Of a stretch of DNA of 64,000 bases, positions 47,810 through 62,995 are shown piece after piece. This DNA comes from Blakeslea trispora (Eukaryota; Mucoromycota; Mucoromycetes; Mucorales; Choanephoraceae): positions 744,001 through 808,000 of the forward strand of contig JAIWNE010000001.1 of the NCBI GenBank assembly GCA_025331445.1, in the 5' to 3' direction. Every line of letters begins with the position of its first letter. Position 1 is the first letter of the stretch. The notes under the pieces are model-generated. The model was given only the letters and a program-made list of their open reading frames with translations. It had not been told where the DNA came from and ran no database searches. The position numbers and the translations under genes were made by a program.

Positions 47810-48004
47810 CCACCATTAGAAGATGAAGCAGAAAGTAAGACAGCAAAAGGCAGTCTAAATGCATCTATAGGGATGTTGGTCCTGCTGCTTGTTTTGATAG
47901 GGATGGTTGCCTGGATCAAACGGTCTTCTTTAGGCTCTTTTTTTATTCGGATGAAATACACGGATCGTGGAAAATTCACACCTGTTCGTAACGAAGAAGT
48001 TTAA

Positions 48005-48754
48005 CTGTGCTTTTCTTGTTCACAACACACTTTTTTTTTTATATTGTAAATAGATTATTATCACTAGCAGAATAAATAGTTTAATGAATGATACCAACAT
48101 ATTTATATGACATAACTTGTTTACAGCTTGTATTTATCTTGTACTCTCTTCTTTTTTAATGCTGATGCTTCATAGAAGCTGAACAAGGGCCTAGACAGTG
48201 CAATAGACGTAATATTCTCTCTTTATGACATTGTAGAGATCACAAGACAATTAGCAAAGAGTGAACTTCTTTATCAAAGCTATACAAAATAGGCGTCGAT
48301 TACTTCTTTATGTGACTTGTTTGGATAATCTCTTTGTTTGGTTACTGACTTTTTCTCTTGTCTCTTTATGTCTTTTGTTCCCTGAAAAAGGAAAATACTG
48401 TATAGCTTGGACTTGTTTTATGCTGTCCATGAATGAAGCCCTTCAAGCCTAACTGGTGAGTACAAAAGGTGAATCCCATAGACATACAAAACCATCTTCT
48501 TTTTTCTTTTCTTTATCCCACTCAGCAACAAAGTTTCGCTGTTGATAAAATAAACACACATACAACAACCGGTCTAAAGCTTGTTATTTTCTGTATTCTG
48601 TTTCATCCGATTTTCTTAATAACTTTGAACCTTTTTTTTATAGTAAGGTAAACTTTGAGTAGTTTTAGAAAAAAAAAGGGCTATTTATACTAAAGATTCT
48701 ATTTCTTTATTTTTTCTTTTTTTTTTCTTTATATTACTATCAAAAAGCTTATTG
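48005..48754. other. Spacer between the GDSL and homeodomain genes
   Basis: About 0.75 kb. Short open frames (63 and 60 codons) are hydrophobic and unsupported. The last 100 bases are T-rich and pyrimidine-rich and are probably the homeodomain gene promoter. Confidence 0.45.
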
Positions 48755-50434
48755 ATGATGTATTCTCATATGGACTATCAACAATGGATTATGTCTAATA
48801 CGCATGATTTATATGTACCTGATTTGACTGCTTACATAAAACAGGAGATACCTGAATCACATGTCAAGCACCTTGGCTTTGATCCATCACCTTTTTCCTC
48901 CCCTCAGACTTACCTGTCAGATGGTGATGATCAAGACTCCAATGAAAATCTGGCTTGCAACACCATGGTGAAAGATAGGCTATCAACTGAATTCAAATCC
49001 CCTTCACCCGAGACTGTCTTGTTTTTCGAAATTCTTCAAGAGTTCCCTGATTTGGCCAACTTCATTGGTCATAAAGACAGTATGACATTCTGTCATCTCT
49101 GGCTAGGGCTTCAGCAAAACATCTTTTGTGCAAGGCGACCCGAGCATCGACCTCGAATCCAATCATGGCTAAAATCAGCTGCTCTTCAAATCCACTCTAG
49201 ACTGGCTCTTATCGTAAAATCAAACCCTGGTAACCATGATATCACATCCGAACCTCGCTGTATGTTCTCTGCTTTCCGTCGTCTAAAGGATCGGATTGAA
49301 GTGGTCCATCAAGTACTTCAATTGATTGAGAATGGTCGTGTTTGGTTCAATCAAACTCCGATGCAAGCCATTGAACCTTTAGTGGCTGCAGCTTCTCGAA
49401 TCAAGAGGAACGTCTCTTACTTCTCAAGCCATACGGATGCTATTCCCATCCTTGGTGAAACAAGCGATCATGTGGAGCTAGTGGATCCAGATAAAGTGAG
49501 TCTAGAAGAGCTATCGATTCGCGCTATTCGCACTTACAATATGATGCCCTATGACAATGCACAAGAGAAAGAAATAGATCCAACCTATAATTTCCAAACT
49601 GGTTATCAACCTGATTTATCTGCAGATCCCTTCAATCCTTCCGTTCTCTACATGAACCATGCACTCTTATCACATATTCAGCCCTCTTTGGTTCAGACTA
49701 GCCAATCCTTGCCTGTAACACCTTCTTGTGTAGAACAGCTTCAGTATCATCCCTTTACCTCTCTTCCCACCTCTCCCACGTGTGCTGAAACCTCAAAGAT
49801 GACTAGTGGAGACAAAAGCCTATATTTTGATTCTTCTTTCTCTTCAGAAACCTATGAATGGCCATCACCCATCCATACAGTGAGCGAAGACTTGCCTGAC
49901 TGTAGTTTCACCAAGGATGATGATGATTATATTGCTTCAGATACAGATGAAGAAGAAGAATTGGCCAAAAAGAAGAAAAAGACAAAGCAAAAAGTACATC
50001 ACATGTCTCGGCTTTCTATTTCAGAAAAACAATCCAAGCAGACATCCTTATCGGCTGTTCGAACAAGAAAAGAACGTACTGGCAAGAGCAGTGAAAGGAA
50101 ATACACGCGTCGTACGGCTACCTCTTACGATGCACAGACAACACATTACCTCAAGAATGTCTTCTTTAGTATCTATAGTAGCCGAGATAAGTTGACGAAA
50201 GAGCAAAGAAGACAAGTCCAAAAGGAGACTGGTCTAAAGCCACGTAACATTACCTACTGGTTCTCAAATCACAAACGACGATTTCAGGCTTCATTGGCGG
50301 TCTTTAAACGAGTGGTCAATCAGAGTGATGGCCGAGTAAAGACCTATGATGATTTTCTGGCATGGCGACGTAACCATGGTTTACCTGAAGAGGTCTCAGA
50401 AGATGAATTGAATGATGATAGTGGATCGTGTTAG
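48755..50434 (+). CDS. Homeodomain transcription factor with TALE-length loop
   Basis: An intron-less gene for 559 residues. The homeodomain is close to the C-terminus (about 452-510). It runs YLKNVFF for helix 1, a loop through YSSRDKLTKEQRRQVQKETGL, and NITYWFSNHKRR for helix 3, with invariant W, F, N and R. The distance from helix 1 to the WF pair is three residues longer than in typical homeodomains, which is the TALE arrangement, although the usual PYP is replaced by SRD. A Lys-rich acidic/basic switch (about 400-450) and a large Ser/Pro-rich middle precede it. The N-terminal 100-240 region is helical (LFFEILQEFPDLANFIG) and unfamiliar. A DNA-binding regulator is certain; targets and ortholog are unknown. 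The ATG at 48755 is followed by a second one in tandem. Confidence 0.85.
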   Translation: MMYSHMDYQQWIMSNTHDLYVPDLTAYIKQEIPESHVKHLGFDPSPFSSPQTYLSDGDDQDSNENLACNTMVKDRLSTEFKSPSPETVLFFEILQEFPDLANFIGHKDSMTFCHLWLGLQQNIFCARRPEHRPRIQSWLKSAALQIHSRLALIVKSNPGNHDITSEPRCMFSAFRRLKDRIEVVHQVLQLIENGRVWFNQTPMQAIEPLVAAASRIKRNVSYFSSHTDAIPILGETSDHVELVDPDKVSLEELSIRAIRTYNMMPYDNAQEKEIDPTYNFQTGYQPDLSADPFNPSVLYMNHALLSHIQPSLVQTSQSLPVTPSCVEQLQYHPFTSLPTSPTCAETSKMTSGDKSLYFDSSFSSETYEWPSPIHTVSEDLPDCSFTKDDDDYIASDTDEEEELAKKKKKTKQKVHHMSRLSISEKQSKQTSLSAVRTRKERTGKSSERKYTRRTATSYDAQTTHYLKNVFFSIYSSRDKLTKEQRRQVQKETGLKPRNITYWFSNHKRRFQASLAVFKRVVNQSDGRVKTYDDFLAWRRNHGLPEEVSEDELNDDSGSC

Positions 50435-50814
50435 TGATAGCATTTATAAAGTAAAAAATAAAAAATAAAAGTTTGATTTCTTTTTCCATGACAACCAATC
50501 GTCTTTTTTGATCTCAACTCATGTCAATCAAAATAAAGCAAAAAAAAAAGCTTGGGTCAGGTGTCTATGCGTAATTTTTAGAATGGGGGGGGGAGTTACT
50601 ATGGGCTGGTTAAGCTTCCTATTGGCTACCAGTGAATAAACGTTCCGATTTTTTATTAAGCTATTGGGACATGTATCTTTAGTGAATTGATCAACAACAT
50701 CATGTGGTTTTTAATGCTTAATCAAAGTTATAATGTTTGCTCCTTATTTTACTCTGTTTCTTTTTTTTTTCTTTCTTTTTTTTTTTTTTGATTGCTTTTT
50801 GTTGAAATATTTCA
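50435..50814. other. Spacer between the homeodomain gene and BTA1
   Basis: About 0.4 kb. It has a G9 run near 50585 and T-rich tracts at 50761-50788, likely promoter elements of BTA1. Nothing else was recognised. Confidence 0.5.
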
Positions 50815-53501
50815 ATGTTGAAATTGCGTCAAAACATCCAATGCCTTCCATTGCCTTTGCGCTTGGGTCTTGTTCCTCTCTCTTTAATAACTACCTATCT
50901 TGCTCAATTGCAGACACGCCTTTTTGCTAATGAGCAATATCAAAACTGGGCTAGTGTATTACTTTATGTTTCTGTTGGTCTAACCATGATGTGCCTGGTA
51001 GCTTGGGATCGCATTCGAATTCCTGTTCAATTTATGTATTCTTGCTTCTTTAAACGCATTGGTCACCATGGAAATGATCAGCAAAGTCGACTTGAGTCGT
51101 TTTATCAAGATCAGGCTAAAAGTAAGGGATTTCCATCAAGTTGTATAGAAAAAAAAAAGTTTAATTGTTTCGTTAGTCTATGACAATTCGCGTGAATCCT
51201 TATTGAGAGGAAGAAAGACAATGCTCAAGATTTGTGCTGCTCAATTAAAGGAACAGATAGCCACTGGCATGATGAACAAGAAGCCTATCTGGGTAGATCT
51301 CGGTGGTGGTACTGGTAATGTTCATCAAGGATCAAACAAGAAGGCCTCTTATCAATTCGTTTTTTTTTTTGTAGGCTGGAATATCGAAACCATGCACGAG
51401 TCCTTCCCGATAGATCAATTTGAGCAGGTTATCTTGGTAGATCTTACTCCTTCACTTTGCCAAGTGGCTCGCGAACGCTTTGCTCTTAAAGGATGGAAGA
51501 ATGTTACTGTCCTCTGTCAAGATGCATCCTCTTTTGAAATTCCTGGGTCAAGAGGCTCACTTGAGGGACAAGTTGGTTTAGTGACTGTATCCTATGCCTG
51601 TAAGTGATCAAAGCAAAAAATATAGTTAGCATGTCAAATTGATCTCATTTTTCTTTTTCTGACAAGTGTCCATGATGGATCATTTTTTCCCTGTTGTTGA
51701 TCGCATTCAATCCTTATTGGCCCCTGAAGGCGTTGTTGGTGTTGTTGATTTTTACGTATCCGGTCGTACGAACGCGCCTGCAGAAAAATGGTCGCCCCAA
51801 CAAAACAGACAATGCAACTGGTTTACCAGACATTTTTGGCAAGCTTGGTTTGAGTTGGATCATATACAGCTATCGCCTGGTCGTCGTGATTATTTGGAAT
51901 ACAAGTTTGGCACAATCAAGTCACTTAACCGTCGAAACCATTTTATTATCCCTTATCTGATTCAAATGCCTTACTACATCTGGCTAGGATGTTCCCCTGC
52001 ACGTCAGAATGAGCTTTCTTCTCTTATGGAAATCACGGATGATGCAGACAGTGTAGCCAGTGGTAACAGTAGTCCTTCCTCATTTAGTCAGATTAACAGT
52101 GCAAACAGCCTTTTGGCAAGTCGTCGTCGCTCTTCCTTTGCATATCAAAACAAACAATGGAGACTGGATTATAACCCAGCACTTGCTTGTCATACCCAAT
52201 TTAGATCTTATATCTATGCCTTTACCTGGGAAGACCCTCGTGTCGACCTAGAATATCTCGATTTGACTAAGGATGATGTTATGTTTGTCATCACATCCGC
52301 TGGTGACAATGCTTTGGAATATGCACTACAAGCCCAACCCAAGAGAATTCATTGTATTGATATGAATCCATGTCAGGTAAGCCCAAAAGAAAAACAACAC
52401 TGCATCAACAGTCTCTTGACACTTGGATTGTTAGAACCATTTGCTTGAGCTGAAGCTTGCTGGTATAGCTTCTTTGGAATACAAAGATTTCTGGCGAATG
52501 TTTGGTGATGGTCAACACCCTCACTTTTCCACATTGCTGCATGATGTCATCTCTCCTCATCTTAGTTCTTATGCCTTTCAATACTGGAGCCACAACAAAG
52601 ACAGATTCAACCACAAGTTTTACAAGACAGGCTATTCTGGATTAGCCTTGTCTATTCTTGAATGGTGGATTCGTATGCAAGGCTTGGGCAAAGACATTGA
52701 TGCCATGACAAGTGCATCTACCATTGAGGAGCAAACTGCCATTTGGAATTCAAAGATCCGCCCTGCTATCTTTTCGCCCATGATCCAAAAGGTGTTGCAT
52801 AATCCTATGTTTATGTGGAATGCTCTTGGTGGTAAGTAGAATAACAGAAGGATGTAAGGGAATTGATACTGATTTACTTTGTTTAGTCCCCATCAACCAG
52901 ATGAACATGTTCTTGAAGGAGTGTACTACTCAAGAATATATCGAGAACACGTTGGATCCTATTCCATCTTACTCTTTATTCTCTCAAGACCAGTACTTTT
53001 ACTATCTCTGCCTAAAGCAACGCTATAGTAGAAACAGTTGTCCCTCTTATCTTACCCAAGATGGTTTTGAAAAACTAAAGGTAAAAAAAAAAAAAAAAAA
53101 AAAAAAAAAGATTCGCTTTGTTTGTATCCCTTTTAACGAAATCACCCATCTTTCTATAGTCTTCAGGAGCCTTACAATCCTTCCGCTTACATACTCAATC
53201 TATCCTGGATGCTCTTCGATCCATGTCAGATGGTTATTTGACTCGCTTGGTTGCCATGGACCATATGGACTGGTTTGATCCTGAATCGTGCGAAGAATTG
53301 AACAATGAAATCATGGAAATGAAACGCGCTTTGCAGAATGGTGGTCAAGTCTATTGGCGAAGTGCAGGCACTAAGCCTTGGTATAATGCATTATTTATTC
53401 AACATGGCTTTGAGGTTGAAGCTCTTTCCATCCGTGAGCCAGGTAAAGCTATAGACCGTGTCAATATGTACGCTAGTTTCTATAGAGCTACCAAGCCTTA
53501 A
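50815..53501 (+). CDS. BTA1: Betaine lipid (DGTS) synthase Bta1
   Basis: The enzyme makes diacylglyceryl-trimethylhomoserine, a phosphorus-free membrane lipid used in place of phosphatidylcholine under phosphate limitation. Seven exons (50815-51121, 51177-51314, 51375-51599, 51667-52376, 52435-52831, 52887-53080, 53160-53501) give 770 residues. An N-terminal membrane region (about 10-70) precedes the BtaB-like methyltransferase half, with the AdoMet loop WVDLGGGTG (about 141-149), VILVDLTPSLC, VVGVVDFYVSGR and YYIWLGCSPARQNEL. The BtaA-like half (DUF3419, aminocarboxypropyl transfer) follows: YAFTWEDPRVDLEYLDL, VITSAGDNALEYAL, HCIDMNPCQ, and near the end YLTRLVAMDHMDWF and WRSAGTKPWY. This BtaB-BtaA fusion is the fungal form and is complete. 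Intron 6 begins GT followed by 27 A. All joins are in frame. Confidence 0.95.
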
Positions 53502-54444
53502 TGTGTACTCTGTTGCATACCTTGTATCTATAAACATCTAATAAAATCCTATCTTTCATTCTTCTCCTTTATTTATTTTTATGACAGTTACACTAAGAAA
53601 AAAAAAAGATTTGCAACATGTTTTGATTGGTTCCTGTATTTGAAATGCTTGATTTTGTAAGCCTAGCTTTATGTGTAAGCAAACATTTGGTCTCGGTCAT
53701 AGCATTGCTTTCCAGAAACTTCTTTGAAGAATAGCTGCGGGATTTCATGCCAATTGTCCAACAAAAGATGATAAAGGAGTATTAGTCTGATGCTTTGTCT
53801 TGACTAGGCTTGTATGACTCAAATAAAGATACTTGCTGTTGTTTAAACTCAATCTAATGACACAACTTGAATGAGATAAATCAAGGTAAATGTACAAGAG
53901 AGGAGGGAGGGAAACACTCAGAAATAGCATTCAAAAGTCTGTTGCAAACAGAACAGTATATTTGTTGTTACGCTACTGATTTTTCAAAAAGCGCTGAAAA
54001 CTTGCTGTTGAAATGACTGATAAATGCATAATTGCGGCCAAAGCGGATTAATTAAAAAACAACGTAAATGGATATGTTTGCACAAGTTTCAAAAATCCAT
54101 CAAATTCAGGTTCCTTTAAAATAATAATTTCAAGCTGTCATAAATGGCCCTTTTTTTTTTTTATTTTATTAAAATTTGACTTGGGCAAATCTGATTCGAT
54201 CATTTTTTTTTAAAAAAAAAGTCAGAGTGGTAAAAGACAGAGAAAAAAGGTGAAAGTGTAGGAAGCACAACATTATCTTAACGTGGCGGTCTACAAAACT
54301 AAATTTAGTTTGAGCCAATCAAATCATGATACATATAATATGATTTTAGTCAAAGTTCACTCTATATAAATCCATCCAATTTACTTTTTCTTGTTTTTTT
54401 TTTCACTCTTTTTTTTTTTTTTTTTTTTAAATATAGTCATAAAA
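53502..54444. other. Spacer between BTA1 and KAR2
   Basis: About 0.94 kb. The left half is BTA1 3' flank. The right 250 bases are a promoter-like region, described separately. Long T runs lie at 54150-54163 and 54410-54428. No RNA gene was recognised. Confidence 0.5.
54281..54370 (+). promoter_or_regulatory. KAR2 promoter elements: ACGTG core, CCAAT box, TATA box
   Basis: Three elements precede the KAR2 start codon at 54445. ACGTGGC at 54281-54287 contains the ACGTG core bound by Hac1/XBP1-type bZIP factors of the unfolded protein response. CCAATC is at 54315-54320 and TATATAAA at 54363-54370, 75 bases upstream of the ATG. The spacing is not that of the mammalian ERSE (CCAAT-N9-CCACG), so the UPR role is an inference from the gene and the core motif. 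Confidence 0.5.
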
Positions 54445-56482
54445 ATGCAAAAACAGGCCACCTTATTGGCCCTTTTCGCCATTATTTTTACACTGTTTAT
54501 CAGTGCACCTACTGTACAAGCTGCTGATGACAAAGACGCCTATGGCACTGGTAAGTAGATCTTTAGGGTTACAATGGTGTTCATTTGTTAATGACGCGTT
54601 CCTACTTCTAGTGATTGGTATCGATTTGGGTACAACTTACTCTTGTGTTGCTGTTCAAAAGAACGGCCGTGTTGAAATTATCGCTAACGACCAAGGTCAC
54701 CGTATCACTCCTTCCTATGTTGCTTTCACTGACGACGAACGTTTGATTGGTGATGCTGCCAAGAACCAATTCTCTGCTAACCCTACACGTACTGTCTTTG
54801 ATGCTAAGCGTCTCATCGGTCGTCGTTTTAACGACAAGGATGTCAAGAACGACTCCAAGCACTTCCCTTTCACCATCGTCAACAAGAACGGTGCTCCCAA
54901 CATTCAAGTCAAGGTCAAGGGTGAAGACAAGGTCTTTACTCCTGAAGAAATCTCTGGTATGGTCTTGACCAAGATGAAGGAAACTGCCGAAGCCTACCTC
55001 GGTAAGCCCGTTACTCATGCTGTCGTCACCGTCCCTGCCTACTTTAACGATGCCCAACGTCAAGCCACTAAGGATGCCGGTACTATTGCTGGTCTCAACA
55101 TCATCCGTATCCTCAACGAACCTACTGCCGCTGCTATTGCTTACGGCTTGGATAAGACTGGTGGTGAAAAGAACGTTCTTGTTTACGATTTGGGTGGTGG
55201 TACCTTTGATGTCTCTCTCTTGTCTATTGATGATGGTATCTTTGAAGTCTTGGCTACTGCTGGTGATACTCACTTGGGTGGTGAAGATTTCGATGCTCGT
55301 GTCATTGATCACTTTGTTAAGGTTTGGAAGAAGAAGAACGGTGAAGACATCACTACCGATCTCAAGTCAATGAGTAAGCTTAAGCGTGAAGTTGAAAATG
55401 CTAAGCGTGCTCTCTCTTCTCAAATGTCTGTCCGTATCGAAATCGAATCCTTCTTCCAGGGTAAGGACTTCTCCGAGACCTTGACTCGTGCCAAGTTTGA
55501 AGAACTCAACAACGACTTGTTCCGTAAGACCTTGAAGCCTGTTGAACAAGTCATCAAGGATGCTGGTTTCACCAAGGATAAGGTAGATGAAATCGTTCTT
55601 GTTGGTGGTTCTACTCGTATCCCTAAGGTTCAAAAGCTCCTTGAAGACTACTTCAACGGTAAGAAGCCCTCAAAGGGTATCAACCCTGATGAAGCTGTTG
55701 CCTTTGGTGCTGCTGTTCAAGGTGGTATTCTCTCTGGTGAAGAATCCTCTGATAAGGTCTTGTTGTTGGATGTCAACCCCTTGACTCTCGGTATTGAAAC
55801 CACTGGTGGTGTCATGACCAAGCTCATTCCTCGTAACACTGTTATTCCCACCAAGAAGTCTCAAATCTTCTCTACTGCTGCTGATAACCAACCTACCGTC
55901 TTGATCCAAGTCTTTGAAGGTGAACGTGCCTTGACCAAGGATAACAACCAACTTGGTAAGTTTGAATTGAACGGTATTGCCCCTGCTCCTCGTGGTGTTC
56001 CTCAAATCGAAGTCACTTTCGAAATCGATGCCAACGGTATCTTGAAGGTCAGTGCTGCCGATAAGGCCTCTGGCAAGTCTGAATCCATCACAATCACCAA
56101 CGATAAGGGTCGTCTTTCTGAAGAAGAAATCGAACGTATGGTCAAGGAAGCCGAAGAATTCGCTGAAGAAGACAAGGCTGTTCGTGAACGTACTGAATCC
56201 AAGAACAAGTTGGAAAACTACATTTACACTGTCAAGAGTCAATTGGCTGATGATGGTGCTCTTGCTACCAAGATTTCTGCTGATGACAAGGAAGCTATTG
56301 AAGATGCCATCAAGGACAAGCTTGCCTGGATTGATGAAAACCCCACTGCTCTCCGTGAAGACTTTGATGAAAAGCGCGAAGAATTAGAATCTGTCATCAA
56401 CCCCATCACTACCAAGTTGTACGCCGATGGTTCCTCTGCTGGTTCTGATGAAGAACCTTTGAGAGATCACGACGAATTGTAA
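54445..56482 (+). CDS. KAR2: ER chaperone BiP/Kar2 (Hsp70)
   Basis: The ER-lumenal Hsp70, acting in protein translocation, folding and the unfolded protein response. Exons 54445-54550 and 54612-56482 give 658 residues. A signal peptide (about 1-27) ends near TVQAADDKD. All three Hsp70 signatures are present: [25 protein letters not shown] and [16 protein letters not shown], plus [16 protein letters not shown]. The C-terminus is HDEL, the ER-retrieval signal. Codon use is strongly biased (AAG, GTC, CTC, GGT), unlike the neighbours, as expected of very high expression. That bias leaves long antisense open frames (up to 234 codons) that are not genes. The promoter has ACGTG, CCAAT and TATA elements. 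Confidence 0.98.
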
Positions 56483-56755
56483 ATTTTACCCCCCTTTATC
56501 TGATTTTTTTTTCTTTCTTATAATCATATTTCATATACTTTCCTCTTATACACACTTATACAACTTTTTTTTTTTTCTAATAAAAAAAAAAAGAAACATT
56601 CAATAAGAAAATAGCTGCTATTCTGTCTCATTTTAAAACAACTGAATTTCAGTCAAATCAATTATGGCCTGCATAAAAAGACAGATGAGATTTCAGGTTC
56701 CTTTTCATAGTGTTTCTTTGTTTTTTCTTAAAAGAAAAAGAAAATTAACTGCTTT

Positions 56756-58324
56756 ATGACCACAACTTCAGTTTCGCCAGAATCTAACTATTTGTCAAGC
56801 TACACCTCATCTTCATCATTTCATAGTTTTGCACGTCGACACTCTATCTATGGTACAGAAGACAGAGTTGTTTTAGATATTGGCTCGCTCTATATCAAGT
56901 GTGGTTTTTCAGGCGAATCTTCACCTCGACATTTGGTTCCAACTTGGACCAATCTAGAACACTATCGAGATGAAGATGGCGAGCTGATCAGAGTCAATAA
57001 ACAAGTATGTTACCATGACATGCTTTGTAGACCTTATTCTCATCAAATTGGGTTTCTTTTCTAGCTTGACGAATTATACAGCTTAGATATCATGGTCAAA
57101 GGAAATTTAGAACACATTGAAGAGCGTCTTAAGCGTTTATTACACGATATTTATTTTCGGTAAAGCAGGAGACAGCTATTCATCAGCTATTGCTCACCTC
57201 TTGCATAGGCTACTACTGACAGATCCCAAATCAAGAAAAGTCATTATATGTGAATCACCTTTAGCTCCAGTCGTTTTAAAGCAGATGATGGCTAAATTGC
57301 TATTTGATTATTTTCAAGTACCTTCAATATCGTTTGTTCCTATCCATCTGATGGCCCTCTTGACTACAGGTCTGACAACTAGCCTTGTGGTTGATATTGG
57401 TCATTTAGAGACGAGTGTACTTCCTATCTATGTATCTCGCCCTTTAATACCTTACATTTCTACTACACCCTTGGCTGGAAAATCTGTCACAAAACGACTA
57501 AAAGAACTCCTGCTTGAATACGGCCGCTTTATTCCACCATCTAATCTTCATCTCTCACTTGCTCCTCATAACAGTATACCCGAGCATGTTCTGACACCTG
57601 AACTGTTGGAAGACATCAAGTCGCAAGTGATCTTTTGTTCACCTATGATGATTGGACAACAACTTCAACAACAAGAGAATATTGTAGAAACATACCGAAA
57701 CCTTAGCAGTTCTACCGATCTGTATTATCCTATCTCGCTTAAAGATGGTACTCGAGCTAATTTACTGATTCCCGGCTGGCTTCGTGAAAGGACAACCGAG
57801 GTTTTGTTTGAGGGTGATGAGGATGAACCGAGCATTCCTCATTGTATTCTAGACTCTCTATTGAAGCTTCAATCTGATTTACGCAAGCCATTGATCTCCT
57901 CTATGTTGTTCATTGGTGGTACATCTCTTTTACCTGGTATTCAAGCCAGAATGAAGCAAGAGTTGCTAAGGATTATGCGTGATCCCCTTGATTATGAAAA
58001 GCGAAAATATGGCTCTTTATTGAGATTACACAAGTCAATTGAGTTTATAGATAACCCGGAAGAGAAAGGTGCTGGCCGTATTTTCATGAACAATGTCAGA
58101 GGTTGGGTTGGAGGTAAATTGGATATACAAAAAAGAAAAAAAAGAATAGACAGACTCACTCGATTCTCTGAAAAGGTTCTTTGGTAGGCTCACTTAAGAT
58201 TTCAGGAGATGAACTAGCCAAAGAAAAGTTTGTAGGAAATGTGTCTGATTGGTCTATTGGCAACTGGACAAACACAACACAAGATACTTTAGACAAAGAG
58301 CTATCTGGTACAGCTGCAAAATGA
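56756..58324 (+). CDS. ARP10: Actin-related protein 10/11, dynactin pointed-end subunit
   Basis: Arp10/11 caps the Arp1 filament of dynactin at its pointed end. Four exons (56756-57004, 57065-57159, 57209-58113, 58188-58324) give 461 residues. After a Ser-rich N-terminal tail (about 1-40) comes the actin fold: VVLDIGSLYIKCGFSGESSPRH (phosphate loop 1 with IG and KCGFSG), YFRLLLTDPKSRKVIICESP, FDYFQVPSISFVPIHLMALLTTG, VVDIGHLETSVLPIY and LFIGGTSLLPGIQARM. The last exon, joined by an intron ending TTGGTAG, gives the typical end LKISGDELAKE and a stop. The order and wording agree with ACTR10 and separate it from actin and Arp1. Human ACTR10 is 417 residues, so the N-terminal tail is extra. Confidence 0.9.
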
Positions 58325-58937
58325 CAACGACTGCATTAGAGGTACTTGATAAAAACAGGCTTCATTGGCTAACTTATCAAGCATACTTGATTATTTTGGT
58401 ATTTCACATAAACATTTTTGTTGCAATCTCCAATATCTTTGCTGTATGAAAGCGACTCAAGGGCCCATCTTATGAGTTTTATTTTTTATTATTATTAAAT
58501 TGGGGGAGGAGGGGGCTTCTTGTTTGTGTACTTGAGTATCAAGTAACAAATGAACCTTTTGCAACAAGGACATTTGGAGGCTTAATCATTGAATATATTC
58601 CATATTGTACAAATCTCTCGTATTCTTCATAAAGACAATCTCAAGTTTGACAGCAGCAGAAAGGAGAGAAAGACGTCTCACTGCCGATTATGTTGGTTGC
58701 ATAGCAGGGGGCTAGGGTTGTTACTTAAACAGTTGATACTCAATGAAAAAAAGAAAAGAGAAATCGATTTTTCTGTTTTAGAAAAAGTCCCTAATGTGGG
58801 GGGGGGGGAGAGAAATAAATGTGGGGGAATAAAAGCGTGTGCTTTCTTTCTCATGCAGTCACAAAAGGGGCAGTGAACTTTTAACAAGAAAAGACTACTT
58901 AAGCAAGTTCCTTTCTCTTCTTTGCTTATCATTACAC
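58325..58937. other. Spacer between ARP10 and PEX6
   Basis: About 0.6 kb. It contains a G-rich run near 58502-58514, a G10 run near 58798-58808, and short open frames without support. The final 100 bases are CT-rich, as at other promoters here. Confidence 0.5.

Positions 58938-62995
<4,058 letters not shown>

Noticed and set aside
47750..47820. An intron removing the in-frame TAA of the GDSL gene
   Set aside because: The possible donor GTAAAT with acceptor CATTAG shifts the frame to a quick stop, and the in-phase GTCCCC donor would leave an intron of about 31 bases.
54608..56242. Long antisense open frames (234 and 190 codons) opposite KAR2
   Set aside because: They mirror a highly biased coding sequence and have no domain; they are a by-product of its codon usage.
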